Below are positions 21,159 through 31,523 of a stretch of 64,000 nucleotides of DNA, piece by piece. The notes below the pieces were generated by a model. The model saw only the letters and a list, made by a program, of their open reading frames with translations. It had not been told where the DNA came from and searched no databases. Where the stretch lies: the NCBI GenBank assembly GCA_001970955.1, contig MPUH01000098.1, positions 1 to 64,000 on the forward strand, given 5' to 3'. How positions within the stretch are numbered: the stretch's first letter is position 1; every line of letters starts with the position of its first letter. Source of the stretch: Stentor coeruleus (Eukaryota; Ciliophora; Heterotrichea; Heterotrichida; Stentoridae). The position numbers and the translations under genes were made by a program.

Positions 21159-22967
21159 TTATTGCCCTGATCTAATTTTTTCTAAGTCAGCTTTAAGCTG
21201 TTCTATATCATGCTTGGAATTTCTTGCCATAACCGCTTCGATTCTAATCTCAAAGTCACTAATTCTCGACTGTAACTTATACTGCTCTTCTACTGTTCTT
21301 ATAAGATTATCATAATTCTCTCTAAGATCAACAAGCAATTTATATATGACTTTTGAACTACTGTTTTTTTTCGCATCTTGGAACACCAAATCTTCAGTCC
21401 CACTATCAACTCTTTTTAAACTTTCTCTTGACAATTCAACACTTTTCTTCATCCCGTTAATATCCTTTATCACTTTAGTAATCCCTTTTTTCTGTGTCCT
21501 AAGCTTGTCGATTGTCTCAGTAATTTTCTTAATAAAAGCATTTCTATTCATAGCGCTAAGTCCTTTTGCATCTTCAACTTTAAGCATTTCTAATATTTCT
21601 TCTTTAATTTCAGCTTCTTCAGCTATTTCAACAAGTTCCGATTTCATTTGTTTTATTTCTTCAATCTTATCTGTATAACTTTCTTTAAGTTTTTCAGTAC
21701 GTTTTTCTTTTTCTTTAATTTCATCTATAATCGGTTGACGATATTCATTCCATTCAATTTCCATCATTTTCAGTTTATTCTCTAAATCTTTTATTTCTTC
21801 TTCTAACTTAGCTGAACTTCCATCAGAAAGCGCTGAAGCTAGTTTATGTTTTTGTTCCAAATCTTTCTTAAGAGTTTCATTTTCTATTGCAAGAGCTTTT
21901 GTTGATTGAGTTACTTTTGTTAATTCAGCTTTAGCTGTTGTTATTAAAGCTTCAGTATCTTGAACTTTTTCATACAATTCTTGAAGATCATTTTCAAGTC
22001 TATCAATTTCTTCTTGTCTTTCTTCTTCAGGATCTTTAACTATAGATTTTTTGCTTGAAGCTATACTAAATCCTTCAGTCTCAGTATCTCCTTCTTGATG
22101 CTCTTTAGACTCTTCAGGATCATTTTCACCTGGTTCTTCTGATTTAAGAATTTCTTGTTCAACTTGTGTGAACTCAGTTTCCAATGTAAAATTACCAACA
22201 ACTGCTTCTTCATGTTGTTCTACTGCTCGTTCAAGTATTTCTTCAAGTGATGGGAGTTTACTTTCTGTTAAATCCTGTTTATCTATTGTAGGTTTTTCTT
22301 TTTGGGTCGATAAGCTTTTAAGTATAAAATCATTGTCTGAGTTTTTCAGCTGATGAGCTTGGACAATTTGCACATGAGTAGTTAATAAAGATAGTGGAGC
22401 AGCTTTAGCTATTCTTAAACGATATGGAATTCTAGAATCAAGGTATTTTTCCCAAATTTCTTTAAGTTCTGGTTTCAAATCACTACCATCATGGACCTCT
22501 ATAACCTGTCTAAACTCAAGTTGTTGAATTTTATCAAAAGGGGCTTTCCAGCTTTCTCCTGCCCATGATTTAATGTTTTCTTTAATTTTTCTCCAGTACA
22601 TCTGCGATGATGTTTCATCTAATACTGTTACTTGAGCTTCTTCTTTTGGTAGATGCTCTAGTAAGCATGAGACAATGTTTCTTATATCTTTGAGGTTTGG
22701 ATATAAAAAAGCATTGAAGTTTAGTTCGGAAGAATAACCTAAACCCCTTATCATTTCTGCTAGTTTCATACAGAGCTTGTATTTTGCTGATAATGTCATT
22801 GGGATTTCTGGTGGAATTTCACTATGGCTTATTATGTTCAACATAGTGATTGTTAAAGGGATAAGAAGTTCAGGCTTTTCTAGATCTTGGATTGTTTTTA
22901 TTGAGCTGGAGTATTTGAAAGGAACTTCTCGGAGATTTATAAGCAACAAACTATCTACGTCTTCCAT
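21159..22967 (-). CDS. CCDC22: CCDC22, CCC-complex subunit
   Basis: 602 aa, close to the 627 aa of the human protein. The N-terminus is the NN-CH-type domain of CCDC22: MEDVDSLLLINLREVPF, then LSAKYKLCMKLAEMIRGLGY, then FNAFLYPNLKDIRNIVSCLL. The rest, from about residue 255, is nearly continuous coiled coil, with an acidic linker before it. CCDC22 pairs with CCDC93 and COMMD proteins in the CCC complex, which works with Retriever and WASH to recycle cargo from endosomes. Nothing around it suggests a linked partner gene. Assignment rests on the N-terminal domain and the length. Confidence 0.88.
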   Translation of the reverse strand: MEDVDSLLLINLREVPFKYSSSIKTIQDLEKPELLIPLTITMLNIISHSEIPPEIPMTLSAKYKLCMKLAEMIRGLGYSSELNFNAFLYPNLKDIRNIVSCLLEHLPKEEAQVTVLDETSSQMYWRKIKENIKSWAGESWKAPFDKIQQLEFRQVIEVHDGSDLKPELKEIWEKYLDSRIPYRLRIAKAAPLSLLTTHVQIVQAHQLKNSDNDFILKSLSTQKEKPTIDKQDLTESKLPSLEEILERAVEQHEEAVVGNFTLETEFTQVEQEILKSEEPGENDPEESKEHQEGDTETEGFSIASSKKSIVKDPEEERQEEIDRLENDLQELYEKVQDTEALITTAKAELTKVTQSTKALAIENETLKKDLEQKHKLASALSDGSSAKLEEEIKDLENKLKMMEIEWNEYRQPIIDEIKEKEKRTEKLKESYTDKIEEIKQMKSELVEIAEEAEIKEEILEMLKVEDAKGLSAMNRNAFIKKITETIDKLRTQKKGITKVIKDINGMKKSVELSRESLKRVDSGTEDLVFQDAKKNSSSKVIYKLLVDLRENYDNLIRTVEEQYKLQSRISDFEIRIEAVMARNSKHDIEQLKADLEKIRSGQ

Positions 22968-23176
22968 TATATTTTTTGAGTTAGGAATTAAAAATTGTTG
23001 AATAGTATAAAAGGTTTAGATTTTATGGTATTCTATGATGATGTATGTAAATATTTTATAATATTGGGTGTTAGGGTGTTGTTGATAAGAAAAAAACTAG
23101 GGATTTATAATAGTTTTATTAGTTTTTATGAAAGGATAATATAGTTAGTTTTTCTATAAGTAATGGTAGTAATATT

Positions 23177-23539
23177 ATGTGTCAAAAATCTGGGAAAATA
23201 CTTCTAGCATTGGTATTTATTGGGCTAGGTGTATTGAACTGTGCATATCCTTCTGACATCTTGTTGAAGTCTGTAAAGTTCTATTCTAGATTTTTAGTTG
23301 TTATAGGCAATCTTCACCTTAATGTTATTGTAGGAGTACTTTCAATACTCACTGCTGTAGCTCTTCTACTAGGAAAATCTCATGCCCCATGTTTAGTTCA
23401 AACTGTTGCTTTTGCTAACATTGCTCTTCAGAGTATACCTTATATTCCAACTTTAGATGTTTCTGAACAATTTGTCGCTGTGATATCGTTGATGAAGTAT
23501 GTCGGGATACTTGGAGCAAGTCTTTTAATCACTAAGTAG
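23177..23539 (+). CDS. small four-helix membrane protein, DoxX-like
   Basis: 120 aa with about four hydrophobic helices (ILLALVFIGLGVLNCAY, LHLNVIVGVLSILTAVALL, TVAFANIALQSIPYI, MKYVGILGASLLI). Size and spacing resemble the DoxX/SURF4-like group of small membrane proteins, but no diagnostic residue is present, so the family is tentative. No signal for a particular membrane is visible. The first ATG after the divergent spacer is used. Confidence 0.7.
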   Translation: MCQKSGKILLALVFIGLGVLNCAYPSDILLKSVKFYSRFLVVIGNLHLNVIVGVLSILTAVALLLGKSHAPCLVQTVAFANIALQSIPYIPTLDVSEQFVAVISLMKYVGILGASLLITK

Positions 23540-24047
23540 TTATTATAGGATTAAAAGAAAAATTAGTGAATATAAGAGATATGTGGTAAGATTGATAAGA
23601 ATTTATAATATGAAAGCATAAAACTTTGTTTATGCTTAAAAAAAAAATAATATAAATCATTACTTATTAAAGGGAAAGAAACTCATAAAGAAATCCATCC
23701 AGATTTAGTCGGATAACTCAGAAAAAAAATATTTCAATCTAATTCTAAACCCATAAAAAATTAATCATCTACACGTACAATTCAAAAACATTTAACCCCA
23801 GTATCAACATCAAAAGTACAATCTATAATCTCAACCATATCTTTAAAAAAGCATACCCCTTATACTCAATATCTTAAATCACATAATTATTATCCCAATA
23901 TCAATCAATATTTACAGCCATCTCACACCTTAAAATCTTTTTCTTTCAATCCAAAATCTTTTAATTTCCTTAATCCTTTTATCTACCACATTCTAAAAAC
24001 CTCTAATTTTCCATTTAACACTCAATAAAATTTTACTTATCCGCACT
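23540..24047. other. 508-bp intergenic spacer
   Basis: No gene seen. A short G-containing left part gives way near 23690 to a C-rich, nearly G-free right part that runs to the next start codon, as upstream of other plus-strand genes here. Confidence 0.5.
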
Positions 24048-24860
24048 ATGTTTAAAAACCACTCCAAAGACCCAGACGATTTTTCTATCAACATAACATC
24101 AAGATCTCATAAATTTGATTCCATCAATAATTCTTCAGAAAACACTGATTCTAATATACCAAAAAATCATTTAAGCGGGACAATTATCTGTCTAACCCTA
24201 CGTAAAATCCTCAACAATCATTGGAACACAAGGATAAAATTTTCTTTTGGGCTAATTCGAGGCCTATATTTAGACTATAAAAGACCCCCAAAGCCTTTAA
24301 GATCTAGCAGCAGAAATACCCCAAAAAATATTCAAATCCTAGCAATTTCTACACCAAAAACAGTTAATCGTAGCACATCTTATATAAAATTCCACTCAGA
24401 AAACATAAACAAAACCTTGAAAAGAGTAGAAAAAAAATATTTTCACTTTAAAACTCATAGAAAAACGCAAACCGTGGTAAAATTTATCAGAAAAATCAAA
24501 ACACTTCAGCGAAAGTTATTGAAAAAAAACTTTGACTTTATGATGAGTTTTATAAACAAAATTAGATACTTGAAAATTTGTCAAACTTTTAAAAAGGCTA
24601 AGTTTAGAAGGATTAGTGAATATTTTGTGTAAGGATTATATAGAAAATGGTATTATTTGGTTAAAGATAATGAAGCAGTTAGTAAGTTTTGGAATGAGTA
24701 TAGAGATATGATGATTCTTCCTTTACCTTTGGATATACATGATTATATTAATGATTTTTTTGAGATGTCAAAGAAAAATGTTAATGCATCGTATTTTTCT
24801 TTTAATTCTACACAGGATGAAACATCAAGAATGGCTACAACAGTTTCTTATATGGATTAA
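24048..24860 (+). CDS. hypothetical basic protein
   Basis: 265 aa in two exons around a 15-nt intron (24629-24643, GTAAGGATTATATAG); splicing gives 266 whole codons and removes an in-frame TAA. The protein is Lys/Arg/Phe-rich with helical segments (KKNFDFMMSFINKIRYLKI, then WYYLVKDNEAVSKFWNEY) and ends in a Ser/Thr-containing tail. The first 130 residues look disordered. No family is recognised; the W/K-rich helices recall the protein at 8571-10679 in style only. Confidence 0.72.
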
Positions 24861-25465
24861 TAATTAAAATTTTTGACTTAAATTCTGTGTGTTATGATTT
24901 TTTTGATGAGTGAGTTAAAAAATTCTTGAGTAAAAAATATATAGATAGTGATGGTTTTATAAAATGAAGTAATAAATGATGATTTATGATGATAAAAGGA
25001 TGCTTTCACATTTATAAAATAACCACTAGAATGTAAAAGTTAAATTCATAAATTCTTTTAAAATTTAAGTTTATTTTCCATGCATCGAATAGTCAATATG
25101 TTTACCGCCAAATCAAAAAATCAAAAATCTTACACTCAACAGCTAGCTTTTTCCAAAGTAAAATTCATCTAAACTAAAAATATAATCCATAATATCCCTC
25201 TACTCAATAAAAAAAAACTTAAAAAATTCTTATTTCCTAATAAAAAACACAAACTATTAACAACATAATTTATAAACCTAAATACATGAAAATAGCCCAT
25301 CCTAAAAAAAAACTCCCTATCATAACATCTAATATCTTTTATACTAAAATTTTTTCCATATTCAAACTTTTGAAACACAAACCACCCCATTAAATATTAC
25401 AACTTCCAACAAATAAAGCTTTAATCTTATTAGGGGCATCTATTTAAAATGTCTCTAATAAAAAT
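24861..25465. other. 605-bp intergenic spacer
   Basis: No gene seen. The left part is G-rich and the right part, from about 25030, is C-rich and G-poor. A minus-strand ORF of 73 codons within the C-rich half is best explained by composition: a G-poor strand has few stops on its complement. Confidence 0.45.
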
Positions 25466-26086
25466 ATGCAAACTCCAAACTCAATTGAAACATTGGTGCT
25501 TGGGAATTCAAGCCAATTATACCCAGTCTTGGACTTCATGTAATTTATAAACAGGCAAAATCCTGATGCTATAAGATACGATTGGACTTCATATATAGAA
25601 GTGCCTGACTATTATCTCACCCGAAATTCATATTATTCACCAGACTATATTCAAGAAGACACAGAAATGTTAATAGATACCCCTGAATTACCTGAAAACT
25701 TAGAAGGGGGACCAAGTTATACTGAGCTAAGAAATCTAACAACATATAATACAGTTTTTACAAGTGGGACCAATTTAGATTTAAGTCCTTCAAGAAGTCA
25801 ACAAAATTCTCGAATTGATGATATCCAAGGAGTTGTATTATTTCCTAGTCCTAATCAAAATTCTGAATATAATGATACTCAAAGTTCAACTCAAATTGGA
25901 AATAAAAATAATCAACTTCAGTTAAAAATTGGGTTGAAAAGGGTACGTGTATCAAGGCCAGAAAAATTAGACAGGAAAGGTTGCCCGGCTAGACTTAGAT
26001 TATCTCCAATTAGATGGTGGCTTGGAGAAAGACTTATTTATGAAAATGGGCTTATTCGTGGTAAAGAAAAACGTATTAATGTTTAA
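25466..26086 (+). CDS. CENP-C-motif protein, candidate centromere protein C
   Basis: 201 aa. Exon 1 (25466-25539) and exon 2 (25555-26086) flank a 15-nt intron, GTAATTTATAAACAG; this supplies the only ATG for the frame. The N-terminal 140 residues are acidic, Asn/Ser-rich and probably disordered. Residues about 166-190 read ARLRLSPIRWWLGER followed by LIYENG. This aligns with the CENP-C motif (basic residues, then R-x-K-P-x-x-Y-W-x-G-E-R-x-x-Y), which docks on CENP-A nucleosomes through an arginine in the acidic patch and an aromatic pair against the CENP-A tail. A basic GKEKR follows. No C-terminal cupin dimerisation domain is present; the chain ends eleven residues later. Motif identity is good; calling it the CENP-C orthologue is inference. 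Confidence 0.75.
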
Positions 26087-26166
26087 AATTAGGAACAATA
26101 ATTGTTGCTTAAAATCTCAGAAGTCAGGGTTTTTCAAACAGACTAAATTTATATTTTATTTTATAC

Positions 26167-27847
26167 TTAATTGCAATGATTGCATGACTTACTTTTATAT
26201 CTTTTTAAGCATTTCTTGCACTTTTTTGTAGATAGGATACAATTTCTGCAATAATAGTATAAACTATCATAATCAAAATCTTTACATCCTATACAAGAAT
26301 CTTTACTTCCATACATCCCACATTCTGTACATATATCTTTCCATACTTCTAATTCACAATTAAAGCATTTTATAAAATCAAATGATTGACTAATCCTGCA
26401 AAAACGACAATAAATGCTTTTTGGGTGTTTTGTATTTCCACACTTACACTTATCGATTAAATCAGTACAAAATTTACATAATGACTGATTTAAACCTAGA
26501 AACTCATCGCAGTTTTTACACATTTGGTCTATAAGCTGCTCTCCACATTCCCCACAATTAATTTTCTGTGAATTGTAAAGACTTTTTTCACACAATGAAC
26601 AAGTAGTTACTTTAAAACAAGCTTTACATAATTTATCATGTGATGACTTCCCACAAAAATCACATATAAAAAAATCGTTAAATAAATAATCTTTGCTCAT
26701 ATTGCACCTTTCACAAAATAACACCCAGATATTATTAAAATAATTACATGAAAAACATTCCCAAGAATTCTCATGATATTCATTCTTTATATCAGTATCC
26801 ACAAAATTCGGTAAGTAGATTTTTTCACATTTATAACATTGATTGTTTATAATCGGATATTTACAATTATCACATCGTTCAATAATATTTAAACATCCTC
26901 TGCATATAAGATTTTCATTTCCACAACTATGACAGTTTTCTGATAGTTTATTTTTTGAACACATCCAACAAAAACTAAAATAATCATTTGTATGTCTTCC
27001 ACATATAAAACAAAGTGTTTTATCTACATATTGTCTATTAATTCTTATAGGAAATTCTTCATTAAACCTTTTAATATCACTAGCCATAGGAAAACAATCT
27101 TTACAGACAACCCATTTTCTTGGGACTAATTCTAATTCACTTTCACATATCCCACCTTCAACATTTTCCCCACATTTCCAACAAAGTTTTATATCAAAAA
27201 AAGTTTTTGGTTTACTACAAATTCCACCTTCAACATTTTCCCCACATTTCCAACAAAGTTTTATATCAAAAAAAGTTTTTGGTTTACTACAAATTCCACA
27301 TGTAAAACTATATGAACATCCCCAAATTTTTTTAATTTTATCTTCACCAAAAACGGAACAATGAATAAGTGAAGTTTTTATATAATTACATTTCCAGCAA
27401 GGGTTTATCTATTAGAGTATTATTCTGACATTTAGGACATTCATAGAATTTTGACCCTTTTGGATGTTTACATATAGGACAATTGGCAAGGTTACTTGTA
27501 AATTTACAGTTCATACATGTCCAGAAGTTTTCTGAGCAATCAAAACAGATTTTTGTGTCATTTGCATTTTGGACACTAAATTTGGGACAGTAAAAATTTG
27601 GGTTTTCATTTGGGGTTTTAGAGAGAATACCACCGCATAATGCCCAGAATATTGATTCTGAAGGTAAAATAGGGTTTTTACATAAGCTGCAGTTGCTATT
27701 GGAAAAATTAGGAATTGGGTGTTGCGGTATTGGTTCTGAGATGTCTGAGGAAGATAAAGGGTTTGGAAGTTTACACCTTATACATGATGAAAAGCTGATA
27801 CTAGGGTTTAGAGTCCCACATTTTGTGCAAATCCATTGATTGTTCAT
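26167..27847 (-). CDS. multi zinc-ribbon / RanBP2-type zinc-finger protein, interrupted by a one-base shift
   Basis: About 559 aa if one base in the GGG run at 27401-27403 is ignored; the total is then exactly 560 codons. Upstream of the run the frame ends in IDKPLLEM and a stop. Downstream another frame continues with CWKC, so a homopolymer miscount is the simplest reading; no intron of suitable length fits. The ATG at 27847 begins MNNQWICTKCGTLNP, a RanBP2-type finger. Many further CxxC pairs follow throughout (WTCMNCKF, WECFSCNY, CKCGNTKHPKS, ending CNHCN), giving some fifteen zinc-binding clusters. An exact 72-bp tandem duplication lies inside. RanBP2 fingers bind RNA or ubiquitin; no catalytic domain is seen and the role is unknown. 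Confidence 0.68.
27152..27295 (-). repeat. perfect 72-bp tandem duplication inside the zinc-ribbon gene
   Basis: Units 27152-27223 and 27224-27295 are identical. In the gene's frame each encodes 24 residues including FFDIKLCWKCGENVEGGI, so the duplication adds one zinc-binding unit without breaking the frame. Perfect identity means it is recent, homogenised, or an assembly artefact. Confidence 0.9.
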
Positions 27848-28117
27848 AATATAGAAAAAAATCAGATTGTTTAGAATTAGGTAGGAAATGTAGAGTTTCG
27901 AGATTAGGTTATTATAATTAGTGAGGTTTTTAAGGTAACATTTTGCTTTAAATTTAGAATATTTTTGGGTGTTTTGTGGGTTAAGGATTTGATGGGGCTT
28001 TTTATTTAATACTAGTAAATAGGAAATTTCTTTAACAAGTGTTTGAAAAAGCATATCCATCGGTATTTTTAGTATTTTATCTCTATACAACGAAGTATTT
28101 TTAATCTCTTGACAAAT

Positions 28118-28879
28118 CTAAATATCAATCACCATAATAAAATAATGCTTAACAGGTTCTTTATACTCAATAAATATTCCTGTTTTATCCTCTAAAAAAT
28201 CTTTAAGTTTATCCGACAACTCATAATCTTCAATTTTCACAATCTCTTCGCTTTTAGACTCTCCATTATCCTCATTAAAAAAGTACTTTTTTTCTTTATA
28301 TTTTGGTGATAATATATGAATACTTTCTCTATTTTCCATATCTAACATAACATTTTTTGGATACATAAAATCAGGATTTGTTATAAAATACACTAAATCC
28401 CCTTCTTCATTACCTTCAATATCCCCAATTTCTTCAGCAACAAAAAAATCATTAAGCATTTCTCCATTGTTTTCTTGAATAAATTTAGAATATTGGTCAA
28501 ATGTTTGATCATCAGTGTTAATTTCAGTTAGAGATTTGATCTTTTCTTTTTCTTTCATGTCTTCAATTGTTTTAATAAATGATTCTCTTTCAATTGTTAG
28601 TGAAGAAATTTCTTCTTTTAGGCAGTTGATTTTCTTTTTGTTGGAATAACTTTTCTCTTTTAGATCTGAAATTTTACTGTTTTGATTGAAAATATCTTCT
28701 TTTAGTAGGGTGACTTGGTTCTTTAATATTTCGTTATTGGTTTTTTCCATGTCTAGTTTGATTTCTAAGGAATTCGCTATAAGTTTTAGCTCATCAAGTT
28801 CTTCGGATTGTTGATATATGATTGTTTGGAGTTCTTTGAATTTGCGGGAGCTGTCTTCGTTAGTGTTTTGCCAGGACAT
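28118..28879 (-). CDS. coiled-coil protein
   Basis: 253 aa. Residues about 10-115 are coiled coil (heptads through LDELKLIANSLEIKLDMEK). An acidic region follows (EEIGDIEGNEEGD), then a C-terminal segment with hydrophobic strands (KHYFIMVIDI at the end). There is no zinc finger, membrane helix or motif I can name. It lies 270 bp from the start codon of the zinc-ribbon gene on the same strand; nothing links them functionally. Confidence 0.72.
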   Translation of the reverse strand: MSWQNTNEDSSRKFKELQTIIYQQSEELDELKLIANSLEIKLDMEKTNNEILKNQVTLLKEDIFNQNSKISDLKEKSYSNKKKINCLKEEISSLTIERESFIKTIEDMKEKEKIKSLTEINTDDQTFDQYSKFIQENNGEMLNDFFVAEEIGDIEGNEEGDLVYFITNPDFMYPKNVMLDMENRESIHILSPKYKEKKYFFNEDNGESKSEEIVKIEDYELSDKLKDFLEDKTGIFIEYKEPVKHYFIMVIDI

Positions 28880-30527
28880 TTTAATTTATATTAAGTTTTG
28901 GTTTGGCACAGTTTCAATTTGCAATAGGATGATAAAAAATGATTTTATTATTAGCTATTTAAGATTTAGTATTTTTATACGTCTTATATGGAATACGATT
29001 GATTATGAAAATTTATGAATGATAAGATTCAATAGAAAGTTGTATTGTTTTAGAAATTCTTGATTATAAAATAACTCAAAACTTAATAGTTATAAGGATA
29101 TAGCTAGAGATATTATCTATCTTGATTGATAATTTAGATGATTTAGTTTTAAGGTAGATTCATATTTAACTCAGTTAAAATTTTTAGTTAATTACATATC
29201 TAAGAAGATAAAACAATTAAGGATTACGATTATATATAAATAATAACTGCGAAATATACCAAGTCTTAAATTATAGCTTACACTTTTCAAAGGATTTTAA
29301 ATACAACTGAATGAATATATGGTTTTATTGGTATTATTTTAATTTCAAGTAATCTAGTATTTCAATATCTAAATTTAGCACAAAATCTTCATAAACTATT
29401 CATTTTTACATATAAATAACTTATGTATTATCACAATTCTTAATTCTGTTTATTATCTTTCCGAATAAATTTATTAAATCTTCATTTGTGATAATATATT
29501 TTAATACAGCTAAACAGATTCATAATAATCAGATACTTAAAAATATATAACTATTATAAGGCTTCTTTATACAAATATAAGAAAAATTATCTTCATTTTT
29601 TTTACAGGATTTAAATTTTAAATTATAAACTAGTAATAGTTTTTAATTCTTGTCCTAACTTCATCCTTCAATTTATTAATAGGATCTAATATAACTAAAA
29701 CAATTCAGACAAAATTTACGAATTCAATAATCCTTAGCTTAGAATTAGCATGCTTAAATTTCGTTAAGAATATAAAATGATTGATAATAAATACAAATTA
29801 GAGTACTCAAAAGTTCATATACCTTATTTCTTAATAACAATAATTACTATAAAGTATTCTAATTTGATTACTTTCTTATTATCCAAACTTACACAAGATT
29901 AGACAAACAAGTTTTTTCCTTTATCCCTTAAGCCAACTATACTAAAAGAAAATTAAATTAGGCCTACTAACAGTAGCTTTAAATTCACTAAAATGCTTAA
30001 AGTCCTTTTCTATGACCCTGACCCTAACACTCAGTACAAATCCAAATCAATTTCATCATAACTTCTCAAATATTAAACAAATCCTTATATTCTCCTTAAC
30101 CCAAACTCAATCTCTCTTCTAAAAAAGTTTATTTCTTTATTTCCCCCCCTCCAAATACATTCTTTCCATATAATAATCCCTATCTAATAAAAAATCCTAC
30201 CATTTTCTATTTAAATCTCTTATAATTATACATACTACCTTATCAGATAGAATGCTTCAAACATTAGCATACCCTCTTTTCTATCATTTCCCAATCATCC
30301 TACCTCCCCAAAAGCACTTCCTCTATTTTTCCAACCTTTTTCATCATTTCCCTCTAATCCCCATCACAAATACATAAAACATAAAAACTCTTAAATTCGC
30401 CCTATAAATCAAACAAATTTACAGTTTTTGAAGAAAAAAATGTAAAAACTTATGATCATAATAAAATTGTAGACAATAATGGAATTTTTCCGAACATACT
30501 TCAGACTAATTTTTATTAATAATTAAT
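28880..30527. other. 1.65-kb intergenic spacer, the longest in the window
   Basis: No ORF, tRNA-like fold or repeat that I can support. The left half is mixed AT-rich sequence. From about 29990 to 30400 the plus strand is strongly C-rich and G-poor, the usual signature upstream of a plus-strand gene here. It includes one isolated CCCTAACA at 30022-30029, the Stentor telomere unit as I recall it, which by itself could be chance. Confidence 0.45.
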
Positions 30528-31523
30528 ATGCAGGAACTTACAGGTAATGAACTAGATACAATTGATGATAATGAGTTAGATAAAAGTACATCCTTATGGA
30601 ATGAAAATAAAATCGGGGTATCTCAGGAAATCTGCTTATCATCATCAACAAATAATAAATTCGATAAAGTTCCAGAGTTGATCATTGAAGAAATTAGTCT
30701 TGAATATCCTAATATAGGAAATGATAGTACTTCAATTGGAATCAAACAAAAAAGACCACCTAATATGCTTAGAGAATTCATAGATACACCTAAGAAATCA
30801 CGAAAGAAAAACAAAGTTCCTATTAGCAAACCTAGAGATGAGCCTAAAAAAGAATATGTTCGTATAAAACTACTTCGTGGTCATAAAAGGGCTACAAGAG
30901 TTGCTTTATATAAAGATATACCTCCAAGAACTACAATTAATAGAGTAGACCCTAAGAATGATGAACAAAATGCTAAATGGGGAGTATTCAAATTTTTCAC
31001 ACACCAAAACAGAGATTTTTTTGAAAGAATCAGTGAAACTGATAAAGGACCACTTACAGATGGTGAAGCTAAGAATAAAAAACGTCATGGAGAACATTTT
31101 CGTAATGTTCTCAATATTGAAAGGACTTTTAATAACAAGTTCTGTAGCGAATATCTAGCTGATATTAGAGTGAAAAGATCTTTTTCATATTATATTGAAA
31201 TTATTTTCAAAAGCAATCCTGAAGAACTTTGCAAAAAATTTAATTTTCGATGTTGCATAGGAAGCTTAAGTCATAGAGATGCTTGCAAGGAGAAATGGGA
31301 AAAGTTTTATATGTATTGCCTTAATGGTCTTGTAAAGATCAATTGTAATGACCTTGATGAAATAAAAGAAAATGATGTTCCTGAAGCCGAAAATATGGAC
31401 TTGAGTAATTTTGAAGATATTTGCGAGCAAAGGGAAGATGAGAAAGTTGAGCGTGAACCTGTAAGAAAAGTTAAGAGGAAAACAAATAGGTATACTGCTA
31501 TTGAGGTTGATTTAAGAAACTGA
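30528..31523 (+). CDS. hypothetical nuclear-looking basic protein
   Basis: 331 aa. The N-terminus is acidic (NELDTIDDNELDK). The middle has nuclear-localisation-like clusters (TPKKSRKKNKVPISKPRDE) and a segment YVRIKLLRGHKRATR. A folded-looking domain of about 150 residues follows, with Cys and aromatic residues (FNFRCCIGSLSHRDACKEKW). The tail is acidic then basic (RKVKRKTNRY). It stands alone between unusually long spacers. A chromatin or transcription role is only suggested by composition; I do not recognise the family. Confidence 0.72.
   Translation: MQELTGNELDTIDDNELDKSTSLWNENKIGVSQEICLSSSTNNKFDKVPELIIEEISLEYPNIGNDSTSIGIKQKRPPNMLREFIDTPKKSRKKNKVPISKPRDEPKKEYVRIKLLRGHKRATRVALYKDIPPRTTINRVDPKNDEQNAKWGVFKFFTHQNRDFFERISETDKGPLTDGEAKNKKRHGEHFRNVLNIERTFNNKFCSEYLADIRVKRSFSYYIEIIFKSNPEELCKKFNFRCCIGSLSHRDACKEKWEKFYMYCLNGLVKINCNDLDEIKENDVPEAENMDLSNFEDICEQREDEKVEREPVRKVKRKTNRYTAIEVDLRN

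Noticed and set aside
25169-25390. 73-codon minus-strand ORF
   Set aside because: Lies opposite a G-poor promoter tract; G-poverty lowers the number of stops on the complement.
30012-30030. CCCTGACCCTAACAC as a telomere remnant
   Set aside because: Only one exact unit in a C-rich tract; another exact CCCTAACA occurs inside the RING-CH/FHA coding region near 14900, so chance is sufficient.
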